The notes: generated by a model not told the origin, from the letters alone. A stretch of DNA of 64,000 bases from Gammaproteobacteria bacterium (GCA_021324305.1 JAJPJI010000021.1:62001-126000), one strand, 5' to 3'. Positions 19,898-31,034 are shown, counted from the stretch's first letter. Numbers and translations are program-made.

Positions 19898-21338
19898 TCT
19901 TGCCTTGATTCCATTGGTCAAAGCGACATGGGAAACGGTCTATATGGTATTCATTGCCAGTTTTATCAGTATTGTGTTTGGACTGATTATCGGATCATTT
20001 ATGTATCTGACAGATAAAAATCAGCCACTCGAAAATACCTTGATCCATCGGCTGCTGGGATTGGTAGTGAATGTAACGCGTTCAGTGCCATTCATTATCC
20101 TCATGATCAGCATTATCCCATTTACCCGGTTATTGATCGGAACGACCATTGGCACCAACGCTGCGATTGTGCCGCTGGCAATTGCGGCCATCCCGTTTTT
20201 TGCCCGAGTCAGCGAAAGTGCATTGGCTGAGGTGCCATATGGATTAATCGAGGCGGCGCATGCAATGGGTGCGACTACCTGGCAAATCATGAGCAAGGTG
20301 CTGATTCCTGAAAGTCTTCCGTCGTTGATACGCGGGTCTACATTGACCATCATTGCTTTAGTAGGATATTCGGCAATGGCAGGCGTGGTCGGCGGTGGCG
20401 GACTTGGCGAGCTCGCCATTAATTATGGCTACCAGCAATTCAATGTTGTTGTCATGGTGGAAACCGTTGCAGTATTGATTCTGATGGTGCAGTTGATACA
20501 GGCGGCTGGAGATATATTTGCGAAACAGAGACGCGTGAAAGCGATTTTGATCTTCAGTTGCGTATTATGGGCGGCATGTATTGGATATCAATTCTGGCCT
20601 GCCGTGCCACAGGAAAATATCCTGCGTGTTGGTGTCATGAGCGGTTCACCTGAAAAAATAATGCTGGTAGCCAGGGATGTCGCGAAAAGAAAATATGGTA
20701 TTGATCTTGAAGTTGTGACATTTAGTGATTATGTTCAGCCAAACACGGCGCTTGATAATGGAAGTATCGATGCAAATATATTCCAGCATGGTCCTTATCT
20801 TGAAGCGCAAGCAAAAGCACACCATTATCAATTAGCAGCGATAGCCAAGACATTTGTTTACCCAATGGGCTTTTATTCCCTGAAAATCAGGAATATCACG
20901 CAATTGAAAGAGAATGCGATTGTTGCGATTCCAAATGATCCCAGCAATGGCGGACGTGCGTTATTGATATTGAAAAAGTCCGGCTTAATCGATCTGAAAC
21001 CCGGCGTCGGGACACTTGCAACCATACGTGATATCACAACGAATAGTCGGCATCTACAGTTTAAGGTGCTGGATGCAGCCCAGCTGCCTCGTGTACTAAA
21101 AGATGCGGACCTGGTTGCGATTACCAATGACTTCACCGGTCCGGCGGGTCTGACAATCAATCAGGCGGTATTAAAGGAGGGTAGTGATTCTCCATACGCA
21201 AACCTGATTGTGGTTCGTGACAAGGACAAGAATAAGCCTGTCATGCAGACGCTGGCAGACATCATGCACTCGGATTCTGTTTTGCAGGAAACTGAAAAAG
21301 TATTTCCTGGCGGCGCAGCAATTCCAGCCTGGAAGTGA
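19890..21338 (+). CDS. Fused methionine ABC transporter permease (MetI) and substrate-binding protein (MetQ/NLPA)
   Basis: N-term MetI-like (ETVYMVFIAS..VPFIILMISIIP..YSAMAGVVGGGGLGELAINYGYQQF), C-term MetQ-like (LRVGVMSGSPEKIM..DYVQPNTALDNGSIDANIFQHGPYL). Confidence 0.9.
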   Translation: MYDLALIPLVKATWETVYMVFIASFISIVFGLIIGSFMYLTDKNQPLENTLIHRLLGLVVNVTRSVPFIILMISIIPFTRLLIGTTIGTNAAIVPLAIAAIPFFARVSESALAEVPYGLIEAAHAMGATTWQIMSKVLIPESLPSLIRGSTLTIIALVGYSAMAGVVGGGGLGELAINYGYQQFNVVVMVETVAVLILMVQLIQAAGDIFAKQRRVKAILIFSCVLWAACIGYQFWPAVPQENILRVGVMSGSPEKIMLVARDVAKRKYGIDLEVVTFSDYVQPNTALDNGSIDANIFQHGPYLEAQAKAHHYQLAAIAKTFVYPMGFYSLKIRNITQLKENAIVAIPNDPSNGGRALLILKKSGLIDLKPGVGTLATIRDITTNSRHLQFKVLDAAQLPRVLKDADLVAITNDFTGPAGLTINQAVLKEGSDSPYANLIVVRDKDKNKPVMQTLADIMHSDSVLQETEKVFPGGAAIPAWK

Positions 21339-21487
21339 GACGTCGGCAGGCAGCTGCATTTTTTGGTCATGGCGAGATGCGTCAATGCGGCGCATTTCGT
21401 CACTTGAAATGTCAAAAGTCACAGCAGCATTTGCCATGCAGGATTAACATCCAACGGTTGCAGGGTATTAACCTGGGTGGAGAATGG

Positions 21488-22609
21488 TTATCCGAGTTGA
21501 TGCGTGTATACCAGTTGTCCATCATTAAATGTTAATTGCATGCCAAACCTGGAAGATTGATTAAGTGATTGTAACATCCATTTACAATCATTATCGCTGG
21601 CGTGTTGTAATCTGAATTTTTTAATCTGAAGCGGTATTAATGTCATTTTTACAAGTTTCAGGGAAGCAGGATCTAAATCAATAAAATACATCAGGCTCAA
21701 ATCACCACGAAATTCTTCGTACCCGCCAATTCCCTCGTAATCATTAATAAAGTCACCGCAGCCATAAAATATTGGTTTGTCGTGATATATCTCTATCGGG
21801 CGGGGATGGTGTGACGAATGCCCGAAGATAATGTCAACATTAGCAGTATCTATCAAACTGTGGGCGAACGTCTGGAAAGAATCGGAAACATCATAGCCCC
21901 AGTTACTGCCCCAATGAATACTGAAAACAATCAAATCATTGGGCCCCCTATGCAATTTGATATTCTTTTGTATGGATATTAATGTTTCAAGGCCAAGGCT
22001 GGTCAAATAATAAATTCCGGCACGCTGTGGCTTTGCTTTCCAGTTCGCAGGGATGCCGCTTGAGGCCATGCCTGCAGCGAACACCAGTACGCGCTTTCCT
22101 GTTTTAAGATCAATGATTGCGGGCTGCATTGCCTGCATGCAATTTTCACCTGCTCCTGAAAATTTGATTCCGGCATTTTTCAGTGTCAGCATGGTTTCCA
22201 GCAAGCCTTCCGCGTTCCAATCCAGAATATGATTGTTTGCCAGGGTGCAGATATTAATGCCAGCTGATCTTAACGCATCGATGTGCAAAGGGTTGCATCG
22301 GTAATGAATGTCTTTGCCTGGATCGAAATCGTCGCATTTTGTGATGGCTGTTTCCAGATTAATAATCTTTACATCAGGCTTTAGTTGTTTCCAGACAGCA
22401 AGTGCATCTCCCCAGATATAATCCATTGAGACTGGATAATCAATTTTACCATTCAATTGCTCGGCTAATGAAAGATATTCACGCGCATCATTGGCATATG
22501 GCTCATGCAGTTGAGGTTTGTCCGGATGAGGTAGAATCTGATCGATCCCTCGCCCGATCATTACGTCGCCACATAGAAATATCCGTATATCATTCATGGC
22601 CATATTCAT
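21488..22609 (-). CDS. CapA/PgsA-family metallophosphatase-like protein
   Basis: IFLCGDVMIGRGID, NLETAIT, CTLANNHILDWN, FSIHWGSNWGYDVS, DIIFGHSSHHPRPIE. Confidence 0.85.
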   Translation of the reverse strand: MNMAMNDIRIFLCGDVMIGRGIDQILPHPDKPQLHEPYANDAREYLSLAEQLNGKIDYPVSMDYIWGDALAVWKQLKPDVKIINLETAITKCDDFDPGKDIHYRCNPLHIDALRSAGINICTLANNHILDWNAEGLLETMLTLKNAGIKFSGAGENCMQAMQPAIIDLKTGKRVLVFAAGMASSGIPANWKAKPQRAGIYYLTSLGLETLISIQKNIKLHRGPNDLIVFSIHWGSNWGYDVSDSFQTFAHSLIDTANVDIIFGHSSHHPRPIEIYHDKPIFYGCGDFINDYEGIGGYEEFRGDLSLMYFIDLDPASLKLVKMTLIPLQIKKFRLQHASDNDCKWMLQSLNQSSRFGMQLTFNDGQLVYTHQLG

Positions 22610-22643
22610 GCGCTATATGGAAACAGGATGTCTTGTCCGTCAG

Positions 22644-23825
22644 CTAGGCATAATACTCTGCTAGACATTGATCCAGTCGTTTGACAATTTCATCCGCTTC
22701 ATGCTGGTTGATAATCAGAGGCGGCAGCAAGCGTATGACTTTATTAAATGTAACATTAAACAACAATCTGTATTTCAAGCCCAGGTTTGTTAATTGCATA
22801 CAGGGTTTGTCCAGTTCGACACCTATCATCAAGCCTTTGCCGCGGACATCGATCACACCGGGGTACCTGGATAGTGTCGATTTTAGCTGTTGTATCAGGT
22901 AAGTACCGATGCTGGCTGCATTATCCAGGATATTTTCAGATTTCATTGTGTCAATAACAGTCGATCCAACTGCACATACAAATGGATTACCGCCAAAAGT
23001 GGATCCATGTTTTCCAGGACCGAAAAGATTGCAGGCTTTTCCGCGTGCCAGACAGGCAGCAATAGGTACGCCATTGCCTAAAGCTTTTGCCACGGTGAGC
23101 ACATCTGGCTGAATAGTGAAATGCTGATGACAAAACCATTTACCAGTCCGACCCATGCCAGTCTGAATTTCATCCAGAATCATCAGATAGTCATTTGTAT
23201 CACATATCTGCCGAACGCGTGTCAGGTAATCCCCGGATGCGATCTGAATACCGCCGTCACCCTGAATGGGTTCCAGCATGATAGCGACGATATCCTTTTT
23301 GTATTGCTGCACTGCCGCTTCCAGTTCGGCAATATCATTCAATTGCACATAAACAAAATCTTTGACAAGCGGTTCGAATCCAGTTTGTATGCGTTCGGTT
23401 CCCGATGCGCTTAATGTTGCCATGGTGCGGCCATGAAATGAATGTTTCATGGTAATGATTACTGGATCGGATATATCTTTTTTACGTGCATAGAGTCGTG
23501 CAAGCTTGATCGCCGTCTCATTGGCCTCAGCGCCGGAATTGCAGAAATATGCCTGTTCCATATCTGCGATCCTGGTTAGTTTTTCTGCTAATTCAGCCTG
23601 GTTACGAATCGTGTATGTGTTAGATGTATGCAGCAACTTGCTGGCTTGTTCAGTAATGGTTCGTGTGATGGCAGGATGCGCATGGCCTAAACCGCATACG
23701 GCGATTCCAGCAAGACTATCTAAATATTGATTATTTTCATTGTCCCATAACCAGACGCCGCGGCCATATTCAAAGCTGACCTGCATCTGGTTGTAATAGG
23801 TTGGCATGATTGTATTTGTTGTCAT
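22644..23825 (-). CDS. argD: Acetylornithine aminotransferase family protein
   Basis: GLGHAHPAI, CNSGAEANETAIKLAR, SFHGRT, MILDEIQTGMGRTGK, GSTFGGNPF. Confidence 0.88.
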   Translation of the reverse strand: MTTNTIMPTYYNQMQVSFEYGRGVWLWDNENNQYLDSLAGIAVCGLGHAHPAITRTITEQASKLLHTSNTYTIRNQAELAEKLTRIADMEQAYFCNSGAEANETAIKLARLYARKKDISDPVIITMKHSFHGRTMATLSASGTERIQTGFEPLVKDFVYVQLNDIAELEAAVQQYKKDIVAIMLEPIQGDGGIQIASGDYLTRVRQICDTNDYLMILDEIQTGMGRTGKWFCHQHFTIQPDVLTVAKALGNGVPIAACLARGKACNLFGPGKHGSTFGGNPFVCAVGSTVIDTMKSENILDNAASIGTYLIQQLKSTLSRYPGVIDVRGKGLMIGVELDKPCMQLTNLGLKYRLLFNVTFNKVIRLLPPLIINQHEADEIVKRLDQCLAEYYA

Positions 23826-24008
23826 ATAAGCTCCGGGCTAACGTTTGTCATGAATTCTACCAGAATATCGGGGTGATTGGAGTAGCGGTATTTTTTGGTG
23901 TCGTCGTCGTTTTATCCTTGCAAAAGATTTATTGTGCTGGGGCTGCAGTATATTAATACTTATGTTTATAATGGATTTGATGTACTAACTGGAAAAGGAG
24001 AGCTGGCT

Positions 24009-24233
24009 GTGAAAACGACATCATGGAAAATAGTCTTGTCAGGGCTGTTGGTTTTTTTTGCAGTCAATGCACATGCCAACTGGCAATGTTATGCGGCTGA
24101 TAGCGGGGGGCATTACTGGACAAGTGAAGGATCAACACAGGAACGAGCCAATGCGGTTGCATTGAGTTTTTGCTCTGCCTACTCACCAGATTCAACCAGT
24201 TGCCATATGAGCAAGTGCCTTGAAAAATCGTGA
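24009..24233 (+). CDS. Small secreted Cys-containing protein
   Basis: GTG start with AAAGGAG; signal peptide WKIVLSGLLVFFAVNAHA. Confidence 0.6.
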   Translation: MKTTSWKIVLSGLLVFFAVNAHANWQCYAADSGGHYWTSEGSTQERANAVALSFCSAYSPDSTSCHMSKCLEKS

Positions 24234-24401
24234 TATAAACTTCGGATTTTGCCAATCAGCTTCGTCGTGCATGGATGCGCAAATATGCTTGGCTAAGGCC
24301 GAATTTGATGACCCGATATGTTGACTTCACTTTATAAACATATCATGCTTGAAAATTTGAAGTGACGATGCAAGCCCGTCATCAACAGGGAGATAATATA
24401 A

Positions 24402-25241
24402 ATGGATTTTTCAGCTCCAATTCATCGATCAATCTGGCCATTATTATTTGCTGCCGCGATTGCAAGCTTGGGAGGTTCCTGTGTCCATGCTGCTGACAAA
24501 TCGCTTTTAACTGATTCAGACCTGAGCCTGGGTGGTCCTGTCAAATCAGAAGTACTTCCTGCAGTGCCCAATATTAATGGATGGATAGGTGCGGCTGGTG
24601 ATTATCTTCATAACGAACGCGGAAACGGAGCAGGTGCTATTGTTGAGGGGGGGATTGCAGTTCCCTTTGCCCAGGATATTGCCGGACAGTTGCACGCACT
24701 GGATGGTGCCGCAGGCGGCGCTAATCTGCAATCCATAGATGCTTACCTTTTCTGGCGTAATCCTGCCAAGGGATTAATCGGTCCTCATGTCATGTATACA
24801 CAATCAGGTACATATCATAACTATCTGTATGGGCTGCATGGTGAAGCATATCTTTCTAACTGGACATTGACAGGTGAAGGTGGCGGCGTAACAACACGTG
24901 ACAATAATACTTACTACCTGGAAGCCCTGGTTAACTGGTATCCTGTACCTAACTGGAGAACATATGCAGGAGCAATAGTGTTGAACGGCGATGCTGGCGG
25001 CCAGGTTGGTGTGGAATATCAGCCAGGATTGAAGTCAATGCCCGGATTATCAATTTTTGCCGATGCAGGTGCCGGAGCACATGACCTGAGATACGGGTTT
25101 ATTGGGTTGCGTTATTACTTTGGCGATCCATGTGATCCTTGTAAGTCACTGGTTAGACGTCAGCGTGAAGATATGGTGCCAGGCACACTCAATCTTTTTG
25201 CCATCCATAAGAAAAAACCCCCTGTGTATGCTGAAATTTAA
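24402..25241 (+). CDS. Secreted/outer-membrane beta-rich hypothetical protein
   Basis: Signal peptide, alternating beta-strand pattern, GLRYYFGDPCDPC C-terminal region. Confidence 0.65.
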   Translation: MDFSAPIHRSIWPLLFAAAIASLGGSCVHAADKSLLTDSDLSLGGPVKSEVLPAVPNINGWIGAAGDYLHNERGNGAGAIVEGGIAVPFAQDIAGQLHALDGAAGGANLQSIDAYLFWRNPAKGLIGPHVMYTQSGTYHNYLYGLHGEAYLSNWTLTGEGGGVTTRDNNTYYLEALVNWYPVPNWRTYAGAIVLNGDAGGQVGVEYQPGLKSMPGLSIFADAGAGAHDLRYGFIGLRYYFGDPCDPCKSLVRRQREDMVPGTLNLFAIHKKKPPVYAEI

Positions 25242-25438
25242 TGCTGTGGGGTCTGATTTTTCGGGAGCGAGCATGCAATCCGGTCGTTCGTTTGTTGACC
25301 GGATTGATGGGTAATTTCATGCCCTGGTGCGGCATTTTTTTAAAAAATCATTAAAATTCATTATCTTGTTTGAATTTAATCTAATGATTGGCGAGTTGCT
25401 ATACACTGGTTATATCCAGCAACGACAAGGATTCTGGC

Positions 25439-25846
25439 ATGAAAAAATATCGAATTATCCCGGTTCTCGCGCTCTTGCTCCTGTCACCTGTATCCAATGC
25501 AGCCACCTATACCCAGAGTACATTAAGCGCAGCTGCAGCTGCGATCAACAAAAGCCTGCCGACCATGGTTGATAGTGTAACGAAGTTTACGACGGTGACT
25601 GTTGATACTTCTACATTTCGTTATCATTATATAATCACGAATGTGAAATCCACTGATATGGATGCAGCCAAATTCAACGCCGCGATGCGAACCAATTTAA
25701 GCAAACTGGTTTGTGTTGACCAGTTCGCAAAACAAGTGTTCGATAGCGGCTTCAATATTTCATTTGATTATAACGGCAACGATAACAAGCCGATTACCAG
25801 CATTGTCTTCAAGCCGGGAGATTGCTCGAAGCAGGTGAGAAACTGA
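25439..25846 (+). CDS. Small secreted hypothetical protein
   Basis: Signal peptide MKKYRIIPVLALLLLSPVSNA. Confidence 0.65.
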   Translation: MKKYRIIPVLALLLLSPVSNAATYTQSTLSAAAAAINKSLPTMVDSVTKFTTVTVDTSTFRYHYIITNVKSTDMDAAKFNAAMRTNLSKLVCVDQFAKQVFDSGFNISFDYNGNDNKPITSIVFKPGDCSKQVRN

Positions 25847-25920
25847 CAGATTTGATTCGGATGACAAGCATCATCTCATCTGTTTAAATATAAATGTGAG
25901 CTATCTCTCGGATCTCAAGG

Positions 25921-28032
25921 ATGATTATGCTGCATGCTCTGGTCGAAAAAACCAAATACATTGCGTTTACCTTACGATTTAGCATCCTGTCAATTTTCGT
26001 CACGTTTTTTCTGATAGCAATGATCACATTGATCCTGTTTACCTACAATCGGTTCACGGATAGCATGGCGATGATTTCGTTCAATCTGATGAAGCAAGTA
26101 TCAAGTACCGCTTTTCATCAGATAGAAAATGAAATGCGGCATACTGAATTAAAATGCAAATCCGCGGCGCATTTGTTTGCTGAAAATGTAATCAATACAG
26201 ACAAATTATCCAGCGTGCTTGATTACATCACAAATTTCATGCAAAACGAACAACCGCTTTTTCCCAGCGTGCAATCTGTTTTTTGGGGAGATGAGTTTGG
26301 CAGTTTTGTCATGTCTGAAAAGCAAAAGAATGGAACGATCGCTTCGGAAATGATAGACCGATCAATTATGCCTCCCAGGCGTATACTGATAAATCGCGAC
26401 AGATTTGGAAATGTCATCAAGACTGAAGTTTCAAATGACTTGAGTTATGATCCTCGTGTTCGTCCCTGGTATAAAGCGGCCAAACACTTTCAACATGAAA
26501 CCTGGCTGGATGTCTATCCCTACCGCATTACCCGATATCTGGGTATCAGTGTGGCCACGCCTGTTTATAAAGGCAAAGGCCAGCTCAATGGCGTTATTAA
26601 TTTCAATGTCAGGCTTGATTATCTGCGTCATCTGATCGGGAACATTCATTTGAGCAAGCATGGCGTCATATTTATCGTGACCACCAATGGCGAGGTGCTT
26701 GCCTATCCGCACCTGGAGCAATACCAAAACACGTCACTAATCAAGGTTGACGCATTGTCTGAAGAACCATGGGTGGTGGAATCATTCAATTATTATAAAC
26801 AAACCGGTAACCGGGAATTCAGATTCAAATACGGCAATGACCTGTATCTCGCGACTTACCAGCCTGTCTCGCACTATGGTTCGACAACCTGGTTAATAGG
26901 TGCTGTGGCCCCAGTGAATGATTTTACAGGCACGCTTCACCAAACACAGATTTTGACCGCGTTGGTCAGTTTGGTGATATTGCTTCTCGGAATTACCTTT
27001 GTTTCCTATTTGATAACTGCAGTTGTGAGACCGTTGAAGAAAATCACGCATGAAATAGGGAAAATCAAGAATTTTGAATTGAATGACTCTGACCCTATCA
27101 ATTCAAGAATCAAGGAAGTCAGTTATATAGCGGAAGCCTTATACGCAATGAAAAAAGGACTGCGCTCATTTCAAAAGTATGTACCCGCAACCCTGGTGCG
27201 CCAGTTGATCGAATCAGGTGAGGATGCACGAGTGGGAGGGGTCAAAAAGCCTATCGCCATTTTATTTTCCGATATCGCAAATTTCACGACGATTACTGAA
27301 CAGATAGAGCCTGAATTGTTGACGCGGCATATTTGCGAGTATTTTGACGAACTATCCAGCATCATTATTACTGCTCGTGGAACGATTGACAAATACATCG
27401 GCGACGCAATCATGGCATTCTGGGGGGCGCCCCTGCCAGAAGAGTTTCCTGAGCGTCAGGCTGCCATTGCTGCGATTCATTGCGTCAAACGGTTAAGAGA
27501 GTTAAATATAAAATGGGCGGCGGAGGGAAAGCCTGTATTGAATACGCGCATAGGAATTCATGTTGGTGATGCCATTGTTGGCAATTTGGGTTCAACTGAA
27601 CGATTAAATTATACGGCTATTGGGGATTCAATCAATATTGCCAGCCGTCTTGAAAGTATCAATAAAATTTATGGTACGCAAATAATTATTAGTGATACCG
27701 TTTATCATGCCATCAGGGATCAATTTCCGACACGCATGCTGGACTGTGTGACATTGAAAGGAAAATCAGAACATCGTTATATTTATGAATTAATGGCGGA
27801 TGACAGACAGCAGTTAAATTTTGATATCGACAGATATAATCAAATATTTGCAAGCGCGTTTAAAGCATATCAATCGCAGGTCTGGGACGAGGCGATTCAA
27901 TTATTTCAAGAATGCCTGCTCGTGTATCCTGATGATTCGGTAGCGCAACTGTTTATCAGACGCTGTGAGAAATTTAAACTAAACCCACTGTCTGAGCCTT
28001 GGAAAGGTGTGTGGGCTATCAGTGAAAAATAA
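25921..28032 (+). CDS. Class III adenylate/guanylate cyclase with periplasmic Cache-type sensor
   Basis: Two TM segments, Cache-like region, AILFSDIANFTTITEQ, IDKYIGDAIMAFWGAP, GDAIVGNLGSTERLNYTAIGDSINIASRLE. Confidence 0.9.
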   Translation: MIMLHALVEKTKYIAFTLRFSILSIFVTFFLIAMITLILFTYNRFTDSMAMISFNLMKQVSSTAFHQIENEMRHTELKCKSAAHLFAENVINTDKLSSVLDYITNFMQNEQPLFPSVQSVFWGDEFGSFVMSEKQKNGTIASEMIDRSIMPPRRILINRDRFGNVIKTEVSNDLSYDPRVRPWYKAAKHFQHETWLDVYPYRITRYLGISVATPVYKGKGQLNGVINFNVRLDYLRHLIGNIHLSKHGVIFIVTTNGEVLAYPHLEQYQNTSLIKVDALSEEPWVVESFNYYKQTGNREFRFKYGNDLYLATYQPVSHYGSTTWLIGAVAPVNDFTGTLHQTQILTALVSLVILLLGITFVSYLITAVVRPLKKITHEIGKIKNFELNDSDPINSRIKEVSYIAEALYAMKKGLRSFQKYVPATLVRQLIESGEDARVGGVKKPIAILFSDIANFTTITEQIEPELLTRHICEYFDELSSIIITARGTIDKYIGDAIMAFWGAPLPEEFPERQAAIAAIHCVKRLRELNIKWAAEGKPVLNTRIGIHVGDAIVGNLGSTERLNYTAIGDSINIASRLESINKIYGTQIIISDTVYHAIRDQFPTRMLDCVTLKGKSEHRYIYELMADDRQQLNFDIDRYNQIFASAFKAYQSQVWDEAIQLFQECLLVYPDDSVAQLFIRRCEKFKLNPLSEPWKGVWAISEK

Positions 28033-28122
28033 CCTGTTCTGCATATGGACAGGATTCGCTTCTATGAGTAAATCAGGTATATACTGGCAGAAACTTTTCG
28101 CCTCTTACTTGAATATAACAGA

Positions 28123-29211
28123 ATGAACGAATCCATTATTGCTGAGAAAAAGCAGGTGCGTAAGATTATCCACATCGATATGGATTGCTTCTATGCTGCG
28201 ATCGAGATCAGGGATAATCCTTCCCTGGCGGACAAACCGGTTGCAGTCGGAGCACCGGCAAGCAGCCGAGGAGTCCTCTGTACCAGTAATTATATAGCCC
28301 GGCAATACGGCGTCAGGTCAGCCATGCCTACGGCGACAGCGCTAAGACTGTGCAAGGAATTGATTTTGCTTCCTGTAAACATGGAAAAATACAAGGAAGT
28401 TGCACGAAGAATTCATCGCATTTTTCACCAGTATTCGAATTTGGTCGAGCCTCTGGCGCTTGATGAAGCTTATATAGATGTGACAAATTCTGATTTTTGC
28501 AATGGAAGCGCCACCCTGATCGCACAGGAGATACGTAACAAAATCCGGGAAGCTGAACAATTGACCGCGTCGGCGGGTGTTGCCCCTAATAAATTTCTCG
28601 CAAAAATAGCTAGCGGCTGGAAAAAGCCAAATGGATTATTTGTCATTCGGCCGGAAGACATTAAGGAGTTCGTTAAAAAATTGCCTGTGGAAGATTTGTT
28701 CGGTGTAGGCAAGGTGACCGCAGATAAGCTGCATCGCAGCGGATTTAAAACTTGCAGCGATTTGCAAAAGATGACGTTATCTGAATTAAAAGACAAATTT
28801 GGCAAATTGGGTCAGCATCTCTATGAGCAATGTCGTGGAATTGATCATCGACAGGTTATACCAAACAGGGAGCGCAAGTCGCTAAGTGTGGAACACACGT
28901 TTCCGAAAGATATTAATGACCCTGATATTTGTCTGGCGGCATTGAAAGTGCTGCATGAAAAACTGCTGGTCAGACTTCAGGATAATTTACCCGTGCAACC
29001 CATTCGCAGTCAGTTTATTAAAATAAAATTCAATAACTTCAGACAGGTTACTTCCGAGACCTCTGCCTCGGAAATTAATTTTAATATTTTCAAATCAATG
29101 TTTGTTGACACATACGCAAGAATACAAAATCCGGTGAGACTGCTGGGTGTGGGGATTCACTTTTGTGATAAGGATAAGCAACCTTTTTATCAGGAAACAC
29201 TCTCGCTTTGA
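28123..29211 (+). CDS. dinB: DNA polymerase IV
   Basis: IIHIDMDCFYAAIE, LALDEAYIDVT, ASAGVAPNKFLAKIAS. Confidence 0.92.
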   Translation: MNESIIAEKKQVRKIIHIDMDCFYAAIEIRDNPSLADKPVAVGAPASSRGVLCTSNYIARQYGVRSAMPTATALRLCKELILLPVNMEKYKEVARRIHRIFHQYSNLVEPLALDEAYIDVTNSDFCNGSATLIAQEIRNKIREAEQLTASAGVAPNKFLAKIASGWKKPNGLFVIRPEDIKEFVKKLPVEDLFGVGKVTADKLHRSGFKTCSDLQKMTLSELKDKFGKLGQHLYEQCRGIDHRQVIPNRERKSLSVEHTFPKDINDPDICLAALKVLHEKLLVRLQDNLPVQPIRSQFIKIKFNNFRQVTSETSASEINFNIFKSMFVDTYARIQNPVRLLGVGIHFCDKDKQPFYQETLSL

Positions 29212-29269
29212 AATGGACTTGTCCCTGGCTGCCTTGCTCGCGGACCCGCTGGAATTCATCTAAGCTGGT

Positions 29270-29299
29270 ATCGCGAGCCGACGAGGTCGGCGTGGCGAT
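29270..29299. repeat. Palindromic intergenic repeat-like element
   Basis: ATCGCGAGCCGACGAGGTCGGCGTGGCGAT forms an imperfect hairpin with a perfect GCCGAC-GAG-GTCGGC core. Confidence 0.45.
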
Positions 29300-29333
29300 C
29301 CATGTGAGTATTGTCTGGCTTGAATAATGTGAT

Positions 29334-30859
29334 TCAAGTATTTGGTTTGGGTTGGAATACTTGTTGGGGCTCGTGGTGTACCTGTCGGTTCAATTTGAAG
29401 AAGAATGTATAAGCACGATTCAGGTTTTCATATACAATATTGGAAAAATATTTTTTTTCTCCGGTCAGCACACGCTTGATTGTATCGCGCGCATATTTTT
29501 CCGCGGCGGCCACAGTTTCGAAGCTGAGTGGACTATAGCTGCCAAGGTAAAGAGTGCGTGATTCGCCTTGCTTCTTTTCAAGCTCAATCCCTAATGCATA
29601 CGGCAAGGTTGGGTTGTAATCTTTCCAATCTTTTGTCTGGATGATCCTGACCTGATCATTGCCGTATCCAAGTTTTTTTAAATCTGATAATAATACCTGT
29701 CTTCCTTTACAGTCCTCATTCAGACTGAAATCATCCTGACCGGGCGCCAGATTCATATATACAATTACACGCCGGCTGCCATCCTCTCTGGGAGTCTTGT
29801 CTTTGGTGGAGATAAATCCGATATGTCCCAGACCGTCACTTTCCAGTGCTTCAGGAACGAACAGTTGCGTCGGCGGATACCCCTGGATATCGCAAATAGC
29901 AACCGGATAGCGAACATATTCAAGCTTGTCAATGCACTCTTTTTCCAGGTGTGTCAATTCCATGCCTAAATTTTCCCAGTATTTTGGTGACATGGTCAGC
30001 ACCAGTAAATCTGCTTCAATTTCAAATACCGATTCTTCACCGCTATGACCATCAGCATCAAAATCATCACCAATCGCGTCATTATCATCCACTTCGGTTT
30101 TGTCATTTGTGTAAGCGGAGTCCTTGCTGGAGTAGGTAACGATTACCTTGTTTTCCAGTCTCCTGATCTTCTCGATTTTCACGCCGGTACGGACATCCAT
30201 GCCAGATACCATTTTCTCTACGATTGTCTGGAATCCCCCATGAACACTGTAAAGTGATTTGCCAAACAAAGTTTTGCCTAAACACAAGCTTGGAATGGTG
30301 CCATATCCCATATAATTAATGACGCGAAAAACATAGTTGGTCGAGAGTGCGCCATATCCCATTCCTGGCACCCAAATTTTCATGAAATTGGCCAGCTCTT
30401 GCATATTGTTTTTTTCGCATAACTATCGAAATCAAGAGCATGATCTTTGGGGGCATGGGATTGCAAACTTTGACTTGTGGAATTATAACGCCAGACTTCC
30501 AAAGCGAACTTGCCATATTGCCAGGCGAGTTTTACCGCATATTTTACTTTTTCTGCAAGCGTGGGGTTGTTGGTTCCGAATACCACAAAATTAACAGAAT
30601 CATCTCCTGGAAGGACTTCATCGACACTGATATTTTTTTTCGCGATCGTATCAATGGCGGGATAATTTGAAGTCAAAACCATGGCTCCCATATCCTGATT
30701 GCCAACCGATTTTAATTTTCCTCCGACGCGATGATTTTTTTCAAGAATGATGACCTGGTAGCCCAGTTTGATTAATTCTTCGGCGGCGGAAGCACCACTG
30801 ATACCGCAACCCACAATAACTGCCCGTTTTTGATTTTGATTATTATTCCTACCTAGCAT
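29334..30859 (-). pseudogene. FAD-dependent amine-oxidase-like oxidoreductase split by a single-base frameshift
   Basis: Frame 1 (start at 30859 with AGAGG RBS) carries AVIVGCGISGASAAEELIKLGYQVIILEK; frame 2 continues NNMQELANFMKIWVPGMGYG..; junction is a 7-A run (30409-30415 on + as T7). Confidence 0.75.
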
Positions 30860-31034
30860 GCGGCCTCTTTTGGTTAAATAGTTTACAATTGATGAGTTGT
30901 ATTTTCTAACGTGCATGGAGCGCTGGTCAAGAAGGAATGGCATCTTAATAGTGCGATGGAAGTGCACTTGACATTGGATACTGCTATCTCTATAAAGAGG
31001 TATAACAAAATTTGACAATGACTTGGGAACAATA

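Noticed and set aside
22644-23825. ArgD homolog as the missing aminotransferase of the cyclitol pathway
   Set aside because: It is over 11 kb away on the opposite strand, next to CapA, and matches ordinary acetylornithine aminotransferase
30400-30420. Programmed -1 ribosomal frameshift at the A7 run
   Set aside because: The run is not in ideal X XXY YYZ phase with the zero frame (preceded by G) and no stimulatory structure was identified; indel, sequencing error or slippage more likely
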